Positions 10,651 through 21,247 of a stretch of 64,000 nucleotides of DNA are shown here, piece by piece. Each line of letters begins with the position of its first letter. Position 1 is the stretch's first letter. The stretch lies in assembly GCA_016647705.1 (NCBI GenBank), contig CM028339.1, positions 23,971,803-24,035,802 on the forward strand, read 5' to 3'. Both the position numbers and the translations under genes were made by a program. This stretch comes from Eucommia ulmoides. Taxonomy: Eukaryota > Streptophyta > Magnoliopsida > Garryales > Eucommiaceae. The notes beneath the pieces are model-generated. The model saw nothing but the letters and a program-made list of their open reading frames with translations. It had not been told where the DNA came from and made no database searches.

Positions 10651-11193
10651 TGTTGATCTTAAGATTATAATAAACAATTAAGTATTGATATTTTGGTGGA
10701 ACTAATATATTAATTGAGTGTTTTAGTGATTTAAAGTTCCAAGTGATGAAGATGACAAATTAAATGGATGCTAAATGATGAAGTTGAAGATATTAAAGAA
10801 TTAAGAGTTTCAAGAAATTAAAGAAAACAACCCGAGTAAATTTCAACTCTTAATATCCCATTTAAAAACACACACATTGCACAAAATGTATTTTTATTAT
10901 TTATGTGTTTTTTATTAAAATTATTTGCTTCTATGTGAATTGAGAAAAAATAATTGTAAATGACTAAAATGGAATATAAGAAGATTAGTGAAACTAATTT
11001 TGAAGAGAAAATGATTAAAGTGGCGAAAATATAAAAGAAAATGAGTTAAAAATGTATTCAGAGAAGAGTTATAGAAGATGGCAGTCGATTGGTGAGTCGA
11101 CCGGACAAAGAAGCTGAAAGAACCTGGAAGAACCTGTATCTTTAAGTCGACTGACAGGTCGACCAGCCAAGAAGGGAGGAACTCTCTGAATCA
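10651..11193 (+). repeat. truncated 3' LTR of the Copia-type element
   Basis: Starts TGTTGATC and matches the 5' LTR from 654 for about 540 bp, including the GTCGAC cluster at 11080-11165. It stops abruptly at about 11193, where unrelated sequence begins. Confidence 0.78.
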
Positions 11194-11752
11194 ATATTAA
11201 CTTTTATTTCTACCGAATTTTATATGGGTTTGTACCTAATATTAATTTAAAACCTTTCTACAATGTTTAATTGAACCAAAAATGCGTCTATATCCCTCAA
11301 TTTTAAAAACGAATCTCAATTTTACTAAGGTTTTGTAGGCAAAAATTCAACGTCGAAATTCTCTCTGATTACACAACCAAATAGCACGTATAATATATCA
11401 ATTTATAGATTGAATCAAGAGGAAAAAAAGACTTAATGTTTTAAATATAATAGACATGAAAAATCACATGAAATTATGGTCCCAAGTTTCGGTTTCAAGA
11501 GTTTTCTAGGGTTCGAAGCCAAAAATTCAACGTCGAAATGCTCTCTGATTATACAAACAAATAGCACGTATAATATATCAATTTAAAGCTTGAATCAATA
11601 GTAACAAAAACCCTAATGTTTTACAATTAAGAGAAACAAAAAATCTCATGAAAATAAAAAATTGTCGATTTCGTGAATGAACAGAAAATAAAAATAAAAA
11701 ATCAAAAAACAATTGTAGATTCTAAATCATATATGTAGGCTCCGATACCACA
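11194..11752 (-). mobile_element. leader region of a reverse-strand Copia element, with primer-binding site
   Basis: Read on the minus strand, TGGTATCGGAGCC (11738-11750) directly follows an LTR end, a Copia-type primer-binding site. The downstream leader contains an imperfect duplication of about 80 bp (11335-11420 and 11511-11597, sharing AAAAATTCAACGTCGAAAT). No coding part of this element remains in the window. Confidence 0.6.
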
Positions 11753-12215
11753 TGTTAATTATATCTCATAATCACAATAATATGGAATTAATTAATAATT
11801 TAAAGCATACATGAATTATAGGACACAACAATGAAGAACGATAATTGAAAACGTACCTGTCTCGGCCATTGCTGGAGATTGAACTGTCGCAGCAGAATAC
11901 ACATTAGGTCTTCCTCCCTATGATCTAGATTATTGTGGTGGCAATTTTCAATGGGAAGAAACTCTTAATCTAGATTAGGGAGGGGACCTAATTATTTATA
12001 TTAGGGTTTCTCGTTGGGGCCTCCCATAACGAGCTTTAACGAAACCCAAAACCTACACTTGCCGCTTAACTGGGCTTCTACATAAAATATGTTATAGCCC
12101 AAATCAAAATATGATCATTGATTATTTAGGCTAGTTATATAATAAACTATCTATTAACATGTTTTTATAAAATAATTTATTCAATTAATGTTAGCCTACA
12201 AATTTTTTTCCAACA
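11753..12215 (-). repeat. reverse-strand Copia LTR
   Basis: A 463-bp segment bounded TG...CA on either strand, with the primer-binding site on one side and a purine-rich CAAGTGGGAAGA on the other (12216-12227, minus strand). An LTR touching both a primer site and a purine tract suggests a former tandem arrangement or a short TRIM-like element. Confidence 0.6.
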
Positions 12216-12249
12216 TCTTCCCACTTGAGCTACATTAATTGAATAAATT
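12174..12249. repeat. inverted repeat across the LTR edge
   Basis: Arms at 12174-12195 and 12229-12249 (AATTTATTCAATTAATG and its complement) enclose the LTR end and the purine tract, so the transcript could form a hairpin there. Confidence 0.6.
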
Positions 12250-12499
12250 TAATTTTGAAAATAAGACTCTCGGGTTAATAAAAAAAAAAAATTCAACATA
12301 TATTATATTGCTTTATCTGGCCCGCCCACCCAAAAGGGGGCTTTCTCACTATTTATATAATTAAGTCATTAAGATGATTATTTTAAGAACAAAATAATAG
12401 TTAAAAAATAATTTTAGTTACAATAGAAAATATTGTTTGAATAAATTATCTAATTTTTATTTTATTTTATTTTATTTTTTTAATAAATCTTATTATAAT

Positions 12500-14435
12500 A
12501 TTTAAAAGTGGAAGACAAGCCTTTGGAATAAAATATGATTAATCTCTCCAATCTTTTTACTCATATATAATCAATGGTCAATATCTACTTTTCCTATTAC
12601 CAATAACATTAAATTAATAAAAAACTAATTTTAATTCAAATTAATAAAATTGAAAATAAATCAAAAATTGCTTCCAAATTCAATTCTATATTTGCATAAT
12701 AAAATAAATTATCTTTCTAATTCATAATTATATTTATTTATTTATTTTTGTTTTGTTTTTTATTATCAATTCAAAATTTCATTCCTTTTTTATAAAATTA
12801 TATTCAAAATATTAGATTTACAAAAAAAATCATTCAAAAAAAAATTATTTTTAATTAGTAATTATATTTATTTATTTATTTTTGTTTCATTATTACTATC
12901 AATTTGAACATTCATTCATTTTTTACAAAAAAAAAAAAAAACAAATATTCATAATAATTTTTTTAAATAATTAAATTAATTTTTATTCAAAAAATGGATG
13001 AATCATGTGAGTTGAAAATTATGATTATCAAAGACACTATTTTCCCCAATAATCTATTCTATCATTAATCTTATCCTAAATGAATGTATTTTTTCCATAA
13101 TTAAAAAAAAAAAAAAGGGTTCTTGATGAGCATTTCATAAATTGAAAATAAATTTCTTTTTTTTTTTTAATCCAAATTTTACGATATCTAATTCACTTGG
13201 TACATTGATTTTTTAGGAAAAATCAATAATTATCTCAAAAGTTAAAAGTCATTGTATGCCACAAAATTTATTGTATTTTTTATACGAAAATTGCGGTTAT
13301 TTTTAAGTAATATAATAATTTTGAATTCATAAAAAAAATATTCTACCAACATGGAATACAATGAATAAAATTTTAAGTTCGTATACTATTCACAAAAAAT
13401 AATAAAAAAAAAAAATTATGTCCATACAGTCTATTAGCTCATTGTAATTTAACAAAACTTGAAAAACACACAATAGAATGATATTTTTGTGATTTTTTTG
13501 GCTCTGATGTCAGAAACTAATTTTTCTGTACCATAATTTTGTGATTTTTATTTTGTTTATTTATATTTTATGGTTTTCAATTTCTATTAATTTTTTTAAA
13601 CGGGTCTTGCTATAAAAAATTTGAGTATTCAATCAATTTTATTAAGACTATTAAATGCAAATATCATGAAGAAGAAAATATAATTCCTATTGATTTAGCA
13701 TCCAAATAGTAAATAACTAATTTGTATTATTACAAACAAGCTTAATATGAATTTTCTTTATTTTAGTCTAAACCCGTGCGTTACGCGAGCTAAAACTAAT
13801 GTTATACTTAAAAGTGGAAGTCAACCCTTAAGAATGAACCACAATCATGTATTTTATATCTCTTCAAACCTATTCTCTTATTGAAATGAAGGGATGAGAT
13901 TAATTTTAATTTTTAAATATTATTTATTATTAATATAATAATGTTGGTGAATTTAATTGTCATTTATTATTGTAATAGTGGGTTTAAAGAATTTTAAAAG
14001 TTTTCTTCTATTTCAAATAATGAGATTTTTCATTTAAATAATATATATATATATAATAAATAATAAAAACTATAAATAATTCACTAATTAGACTTTTTAT
14101 TTTAAAATAATATTTTTTTTAAAAAAACAATTATATTTTTTTCTTCATATAAGTTTGGCAAGAATAATTAAAAATATATTTTCTTTTTTATACAACAAAT
14201 TTCATATGCAAAACAAGCTTAAAAATTACAAATATAAAAATAACAAACACAATAAAGAGTTAAAAATAATAATTAAAAATTTATATATATCATATAATAT
14301 ATATCTATATCATATATCATATAATATCATATCATAAAACTTAAAAGTGGAAGACATGGCTTAAAATGAATCAGAGTTAACTATTAGTTATCTTTTCAAT
14401 CCTATTACAATAAGAAATGAATGGTCAAGATTGAC
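12500..14435. repeat. three dispersed copies of a ~100-bp 'TTAAAAGTGGAAG' repeat
   Basis: Copies at about 12500-12600, 13805-13900 and 14338-14435 share TTAAAAGTGGAAGNCA, then TCTYTTCAATCCTATT and AATGGTCAA-like text. They look like fragments of one old repeat family of unknown class. Confidence 0.5.
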
Positions 14436-14699
14436 TCATTCCACTACTAATATTATATTAATTCATTCCCTTCCTAATATTCTAACACTAATTTCACCAT
14501 TCATATTATATTTATTAATTTTACTACTAAACATTCATGTTGATTATAAATTAATATAAAATCCCAAAAAAACAAATACTTCTCTTGAAAATAACATATC
14601 AGTTCATCTACGTTTTATGAACCGTATGAAAAATCAAATATCATCATTATAATACCCGTAAAATTTATATTTTTTCAAGTAATATCTTATTTAAAATAA

Positions 14700-14701
<2 letters not shown>

Positions 14702-14748
<47 letters not shown>
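14702..14748. repeat. (TA)n microsatellite
   Basis: An uninterrupted run of about 22 TA units. Confidence 0.9.
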
Positions 14749-14749
<1 letters not shown>

Positions 14750-15899
14750 TTATTTATATATTGTGAAAATTTAAAGGTATAATTGAATATTTGTTGATTT
14801 CTAAAAGGATAAAAATATAATTTTTTTTCTTATATAGTTACATTTTTATTTGCAGTGTACAAATGTAATAATTATATTTTTGATATATTGGTGTATAAAG
14901 GTGTGTATAATTATATTTTTGTTTGTAGATATATAAGAATTTATATAATATATTTTGTGTTTATGGGTATATGAAAGTTCATGTGTATATATATATATTG
15001 TTATATAAAGATTCATATAACTAGGGGTTTATAAAAGTTTATATAATCATATTTTTTTGTTGGGGATGTGTAAAGGTGGGTTAGTTATTTTGGAGAGATA
15101 ATAGAAGATAGAAAAGAAAGAAAAAAAGTAAAAATAAATAAATAAATAAATAAAAATGACGAACCAAATCAAATAAAAAAAACTTAGATTCTCTGAAAAA
15201 ATAGAAAAATTGAATTAGCATTACATTTACAGTTATACAATATGATATTTTTGTTACCATACAAATACGAAAAATCAATTTGCAATCACACATTTTTTTA
15301 GCATTAAAATCATTTTCAACTAAAATTTCATCATTCCATCAAACATTAAACAATATCTTCAGTTTAAACACGTTAAACTAAAATATTTATAATATTAATT
15401 GAAAACAAATATTAAAAAAAAAAAAAAAAAAACTTAAATGTATTCAACAATCTCGATAATATGGACATTGCCATACTGTGTTCAATAATATATAGTTAAC
15501 ACAATAAATAACATAAAAAATTAAAAAAAAAAAAAAAAAAAACTGTTGACCAATACAAAATATTTTGTCAAACACAACAAATACAAAATTAAATTTAAAC
15601 AATTAAATAAATACACATATAAATTAATCTAAAACCTGCGATAATATGGGGAAATACCATTTACACCCCCTCAATTATAGTGAAATTCCACATGTACTCC
15701 CCTAACTTTCAAAATTACCATGGCGACCCCCTGCCGGAGCAATTTTTAATGAATGAACCATTTTGCCCTTACAAACGCTGACATTTGAAAAAAAAATAGA
15801 AAAAAGAAAATGAGGGTTGCAATTACCAATTTGCCCTTAGGCCATTTGTATTCCTATCAACCAAAACGTCGATCAGTGTTGTTGGAAACCAAACGATAG

Positions 15900-16359
15900 T
15901 TGCTTAAGAGAGAACCATACGAAGACGATGAGGAGGAGGATGAAATTTCAATCGGTGTTTTTGAGAACTTTTTTTTTTTTTTTTTTTTTTTTCACTTTGT
16001 ACTTCAAAATTGCGATTTTGAAGATTTTTGTTTGCATTTATGTTTAATCGTGTCGAAAACGTCTTGTTCGTACCAATTTGTTGCCCTACGTTTTCTGTTT
16101 TGGTTCTAGGATTTTCTGGATGCATGTTTGTTTCTTTTTTCGTCTCTTTGGTTGCATAACTTTGAAGGTGGTACTGGTTGGTTGTTTATTATGCTCAAGT
16201 GGTGTTTGCGCTTTATTTTGTGTTTGTATTGTTCTTTCGTTGGTCTGTTAGGGTTTTGGTTTTACTTGAAGGTTTGTCTGTGTTATTTTTTTTTTTCTTC
16301 TTCTAGTAATGTTGTCTTCGTTTTATTTACATTATGCATGGTTTATATTATGAAGAGTT
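15900..16359 (+). other. presumed 5' untranslated or first-intron part of the MULE transposase gene
   Basis: A T-rich region between the left end and the mudrA start, with a long poly(T) at about 15970. Several short ORFs here look fortuitous. Confidence 0.4.
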
Positions 16360-19029
16360 ATGGATTTGAGATTTGAATTGCATTGTCATTATATAACTGA
16401 AGTTGGAACAATTGGTAATGTTGATGCCGATAAGTTTGCCTTCTTTGATCTATTAGATGCTATAGATAAATTGTTTGCCGGTGTGATACCCACTGAACAA
16501 GGTGTTTCATTGACTGTTTATACTAGAGTGCCCAAATCTGGGGAAAGAATTCAAGTGATGACTAATGAATCTATTTTACAAATGTTTGACTTGTATGGTA
16601 AACATAGGATTACGGATATTGATTTATTCATCGAGTTACAATTGAATGTGCCATTAAATGTGGGTCCACCAGTAGGTGTTGAAGTAGTAATCGTGGACAA
16701 TGATGATGATGAGAGTGATGAAGAACAGGGCAGTGAGAGTGATAGAGACAGTGAGGTTGAGAGTAGGGATGAGAGTGATAGTAGTATCAACGTGTGGACT
16801 ACTGACGAGGATAATGAGTGGATGCCTAAGGGAGAACTTGGGTTGTCAGACTTAGAGGAATTAGAATTGGAGCCAGAAAATGCAGAAAATAATGGAAGTA
16901 GCAATGATGATCAATTGTCTAATTATGAGTCAAGTGATAACTCTGGGAACGAAAGTGATGAGGATGATGAAAATATTGAAAGTAGCAATGGTAGGAAACC
17001 CTACAAAACAAATGAGCGATAGGATACTTCTAATTGCCTAGTGTATCAGAAACCAGGGGATAGGGAAACACCTGTTTTTTCTGTAGGAATGTTGTTCAAC
17101 AGTATTCATGAATTTAGGGCTACCCTTAGTGATTATGTGGTGAAGGTTGGGTTCAAATTGTTTAGGAAGAAGAATGAATGGAGAAGAATCATTACTAACT
17201 GCAGTGAGAAAGGCTGCCAGTGGAGAATTTATGCTACCCCTGTGCCTGGACAATTTTCATACATAATTAGAACTTTGAAATCAGATCATACATGCATTAT
17301 AAATAGGAGTCGTGTGGCTGAGGAAACTTCAACTTGGATTGCAAACAAATTGCTTAAAGAGTTTAAAAGTAATCCAAACATTGCTAATGATTGTCTACAA
17401 GCCAAATTGAAAGAAGTATGGGGTATTGAGGCATCCAAGAGACAGCTATATAGGGCTAGGGCAAAGGCAATGGAGATGCTTGAGGGTAAATATAATGCAT
17501 CTTATGCTTTGCTACCTGGTTATGAAGTGCAAGTGAAGAAAACCAATCATAGAAGTGCAATCAGGATACAATATTTCAAACCATCAGTTGAAGTGTCCTC
17601 TGTTTTCTGCCAATTGTTTCTTTCCTTTTATGCTTAGAGGATGGGGTATTTGGATGGGTGTAGGCCTTTCATAGGAGTGGATGCATGTTTTTTGAAGAAT
17701 CCATATGGTGGTGTATTGTTGTCAACTGTTGCTTTGGATGGCAATTATGGTCTGTTCCCATTAGCAGTTGGTGTAGCTGATGGAGAGCCAATCCAAACAT
17801 GGTCTTGGTTCTTCCAAAACTGGAAGCAAATGCTTGGAGGAGCTGCAGTTGGGGCTCATTTCACTATAATGTCTGACTGGCACAAAGTATTTTTAGTTAT
17901 GAAAACTTAATTTATGTTTAATGTTCTATTTAATGCACAGTTTAATGCTCTGTTTTATTCTTTGTCTTAGGCAATTGAAACCTCAGTTGGTAAGGTTTTT
18001 CCTCAAGCAACACATAGAAGATATTGCCAACACCTGCTAGGGAACTTTCGGAAAAGACACCCTGGATTACATTTGAGGAAGCTATTTTGGAAGGCTGCAA
18101 GGGCATATAATGAAATGGAGTTCTTGGATGCAATGGAAATGATTAAAACAGTGGATGTCAATGCCTATAATTGGTTAATGGAGCACCCAATTCACATATG
18201 GGCAAGACACACTTTTGATGAAAAGGTAAGATGTGATCATGTAACCAACAACCTAGTTGAATCGTTCAATAGTTGGTTAGGATCTCTAAGATGCAAGCCT
18301 ATTTTGAGCCTGCTTGAGGGAATTAGGACAAAACTAATGACCAGGCTGCATAAAAGGTATGAGAAAAGCTGTCAATTGAGAGGGTGAATTCTTCAAAAAC
18401 ATAATGAAAAAGTATAGGGCAATAGTGGATAATGGACAGAGGCACTGCAAAGTTCTATGGGCTGGTGGTACTGAATTTGAAGTGAGTGATGAGAAGGGTG
18501 TTGGACATGTTGTGGAATTGGAGAAAATGAAATGCATATGTGGGGAGTGGCAAATTAGTGGTGTTCCATGCAAATATGTTGCAACAACCATCACTTCTCA
18601 ACGGGCCAATGTTCAACACTACATTAATCCCTTCTTTGCCAAAGAAACCTACTTGAGCATCCACCATAATATGATTCACCCAATTGTAGATCATAAATTT
18701 TGAAAGTTTAATCCAAGTGATCCATTGAAGCTCCCACCAGCTAGAAGGCAAAGTGGAGGCCAAAGAGAAAGAGAAAAATGGGAGATGATGAACCAACTAC
18801 AAGTCGAAAGAGGAAGAAAATTGGTGGTGATGAGGGACAATCAAGTGGAAAGCGGGTGAGGATGAGGCAAACTATCAAGTGCAAGCTCTGTTTGTAATTT
18901 GGACACAACATAAGAACTTGTCCAAAAAAGAAAACAAATGGAGGTGGAGCAACTGGAGCAGCAACTGATGCACCAGGTGGAGGAAATTCATCTCAACAAG
19001 ATGGAGAGCTAACTCAAGCCTCTGGGTAA
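16360..19029 (+). pseudogene. MURA-type MULE transposase (mudrA-like)
   Basis: The N-terminal 220 residues (16360-17022) end in a long Asp/Glu/Ser-rich stretch. The MuDR DNA-binding domain (FSVGMLFNSIHEFRATLSDY... to SDHTC) lies at about 17074-17300. The MULE DDE domain shows GVDACF (Asp codon 17680-17682), IMSDWHK (Asp 17875-17877) and NNLVESFN (Glu 18259-18261). An 84-bp intron with GT...AG (17887-17970) sits just after DWHK, and AIETSVGKVFP follows. A SWIM finger lies at 18530-18590, with CICGEWQISGVPCKY; tyrosine stands where the family has histidine. A zinc-knuckle remnant, CKLC...FGHNIRTC, follows at about 18880-18920. In-frame TAG codons occur at 17020-17022 and 17635-17637, and the frame shifts near 18388. 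The family cuts and pastes MULEs; this copy is probably inactive. Confidence 0.88.
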
Positions 19030-19149
19030 TGAATGTAACTGAACTGTTTTTTTTTTTTTTTGACAAATGGTGTAAGGTTGATGTGATAACTGTGAAATAA
19101 GTATGGGACAAATATTTTTTTGAGCTACATTAGTGTATATCTTATTGTA

Positions 19150-19640
19150 GAATCCAATTAATGTATTTTGTATGTATTTTGATATCAATTGGAAATGCTA
19201 ATTGTGAACCACTTTTGATGTATTTTGATATCAATGAATGTGGTTGAATGTGGTTGAGTATTGTTTGAATATGGTTCAATGTGGTTCAAAGTGGTTCATT
19301 TTTTTTAATTCCAGGCTGCATTTTTTGTTTACATTCCAGGTTGATTGCATTTTTTGATCAAATGCAGTCTAGGCTGCATTTTTTTTTATCAAATGCAGCA
19401 GCAACTGATGGCTGCATTTTTGGAAGGCTGAATTTTTGAAGGCTGCATTGAAGGTTGCATTGAAGGAAGGCTGCATAATGGTTGAATATGGCTGCCTTGA
19501 AGGTTGCATTTTCATGCTCTATTTTGATCAAATGCAGTCCATGCTACATGTGATAAAAACAATGCAATTCTGGAACCATTTTATGATCAAATGCAATCCA
19601 GACTGTATTTTTTTTTATTTATCAAAATTACACTCCAACT
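19150..19640. repeat. short degenerate tandem repeats in the MULE 3' part
   Basis: First GTATTTTGATATCAAT and 'atgtggttgaatgtggtt' units (19160-19300), then 'ggctgcattttt' and 'gatcaaatgcag' units (19310-19600) repeat many times with variation. Confidence 0.65.
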
Positions 19641-20770
19641 TTGTCCAAATTTGAGCAAATTAACTCCATTTTGTTTAAACACACTTCAAAATCATGCTCA
19701 CACTTTGCAATTATGATAAACCAAGAATTTTTCTTCAATTTCAATTCATCACAATTACACTTCCAACAGTACAAATTTCATCACATAACCAAAAACACTT
19801 AAAAACACCAATTTCATTACGAACCACAAACTTTAATTGCAAGAAATAACAATACAACAAAACAAATCCAAGTCCACTTCTTCATCTTCTCTACCGTCAA
19901 TTCCAATTTCTTCATTCTCAAATTGTTTTCACACTTCAATGCAGCAACCTCCTCCATCAGTTCTACATACAGATCTTCATTTTTCTTAGAAATTCCATCA
20001 TCTTCTGCTCTAATTGTCTTAATTGAATCCAGAACAAGCCAATCCCAAATTCTTCATGTTCTAGTAGCACAACAATAATAGAGAAGACCCTTGGTAGGTT
20101 TCTCACATTGAACAACCCTAATGTCTGCTCTATTTCCATAAGAGCAGAATTTGGGAGAAAATCACATATCTATGTTCGAACCTCCCAAATTATTGTTTAA
20201 TCCACCAGATAACATACTACCATAGGACATTGAAGGTTTGAAGTGGAATGGTTTAAGTTGTGGCTCGTTGTTGCAGGCAGGTTATGGACGACGGCGAAGT
20301 AAGGGTTTCAAATGGAGGTGAGTGTGAAGAAGAGATGATGGGAGAGAGAAAAATAAAAAGAAAATGAGAAATGGATGAAGAAAAACCTTAACCTTCTCAC
20401 TGATTAGGGATGACGACGAAGGAGTTGATGCTTGGCCATGGACATCGATGGAGATGAAGGAAGGAAGCTGGGAACGATCGTTCAATTAAAGAGATGAAGA
20501 AGAGAAAGGGCAATTAGGTCATTGCATATGTTTTCAATTGGAAGGAATAACTAAGGACAATTTAGTCATTGGACAAAGGGTAAATAAGGGCAATTTGGTC
20601 ATGAAAAATGGTCAATACGGTCAACTATTACAAATTTGATTGTCAAAGGGTATTTTCGGCATATAAAATGAATTAGGGGTCTGACTGTCTATTGACTAAA
20701 GAGTTCAAGGATGTCACATGTAATTTTAATAGTTGAGGGGATTTCCGTGACTACGGTCAATAATTCAGGA
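19641..20770. other. MULE 3' subterminal region
   Basis: No supported gene. The AT-rich subterminal sequence repeats 'gggcaatttggtcat'-like phrases (20510-20680), as MULE ends often do. Confidence 0.45.
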
Positions 20771-20790
20771 GGTGTAAATGGTATTTCCCC

Positions 20791-20910
20791 GCGATTAATA
20801 TTGTTGGACACCCACTCACTTTCTCTACGCAATTAGCGACCTCGTAGACATCGACACTGCTCCCATCTGAATTCGCCACTCCCCCTCTCGAGATTGAATC
20901 CACTGTTCTC
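20791..20910 (+). promoter_or_regulatory. short 5' flank of the reductase gene, between MULE end and start codon
   Basis: Only 120 bp separate the MULE from the ATG. The stretch is C- and T-rich (CACCCACTCACTTTCTC, CTCCCCCTCTCGAG) and reads like a 5' leader. No clear TATA box was seen within it, so the core promoter may lie in or beyond the transposon. Confidence 0.5.
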
Positions 20911-21247
20911 ATGGGAGGCGACGACCAACAGGTGGTACTGGTCACGGGATGTTCCACTGGCGGCATAGGCCACGCGCTGGCACGAGCCTTCGCCGCCGAG
21001 AATTGCCTGGTGGTGGCGACGGCCAGATCCCTGGGCTCCGTCGCCGACCTTGACCATGACCCGAGATTCTTCATCCAGGAACTCGACGTGTGTTCCGACC
21101 AAAGCATCCGCGTCGTTATCTCGAACGTGATCGAGAAGTTTGGACGCATCGACGTCGTCATCAACAACGCCGGTGTTCAGTGCATCGGACCTCTGGCCGA
21201 AGTCCCTCTGTCGGCGATTGAACACACCTTCAATACAAATGTCTATG
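20911..21247 (+). CDS. reductase exon 1
   Basis: Encodes residues 1-112 plus one base of codon 113: the nucleotide-binding glycine motif and NNAG. The donor is GTATGA at 21248. Confidence 0.9.

Larger units (their letters stand above)
654..11193 (+). mobile_element. Copia-type LTR element, non-autonomous and broken, with nested insertions
   Basis: The two ends share a long direct repeat (654 onward and 10651 onward). The 5' repeat runs TG to CA and is followed by a primer-binding site complementary to initiator tRNA-Met (TTGGTATCAGAGC, about 6687). A purine tract ends just before 10651. Inside are a gag-like ORF and a second ORF of plant-transposon type. No protease, integrase, reverse transcriptase or RNase H was seen, so the element probably moved with help from others. 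The 3' LTR is cut off near 11193. The shared LTR parts differ at roughly 7% of sites by eye, so the insertion looks a few million years old (inference). The element is broken, with several breaks and two large nested insertions. Confidence 0.8.
12250..15647. other. AT-rich intergenic spacer
   Basis: No supported gene. It holds many poly(A), poly(T) and (TA)n runs and three copies of a short dispersed repeat (separate entry). A CCCGTGCGTTACGCGAG palindromic motif lies near 13775. Confidence 0.5.
15648..20790 (+). mobile_element. MULE (Mutator-like DNA transposon) with degraded mudrA
   Basis: The first 20 bp, GGGGAAATACCATTTACACC, recur as a perfect inverted copy at the right end (20771-20790); beyond that the ends diverge. 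Near-matching target duplications, GCGATAATAT (15638-15647) and GCGATTAATA (20791-20800), flank it. The interior encodes a MURA-type transposase with DNA-binding, DDE, SWIM and zinc-knuckle parts. The 5.1-kb size fits an autonomous element, but the gene has two in-frame stops and a frameshift, so it is probably inactive. Its right end is only 120 bp from the start codon of the reductase gene. Confidence 0.85.

Noticed and set aside
13760-13800. Possible Helitron 3' end (CCCGTGCGTTACGCGAG)
   Set aside because: The palindrome is suggestive, but the CTRRT end and a matching 5' end were not found.
15900-16376. Frames of 69, 73 and 82 aa before mudrA
   Set aside because: Poly(T)-driven frames, rich in Phe or Lys, with no domain; more likely leader or intron.
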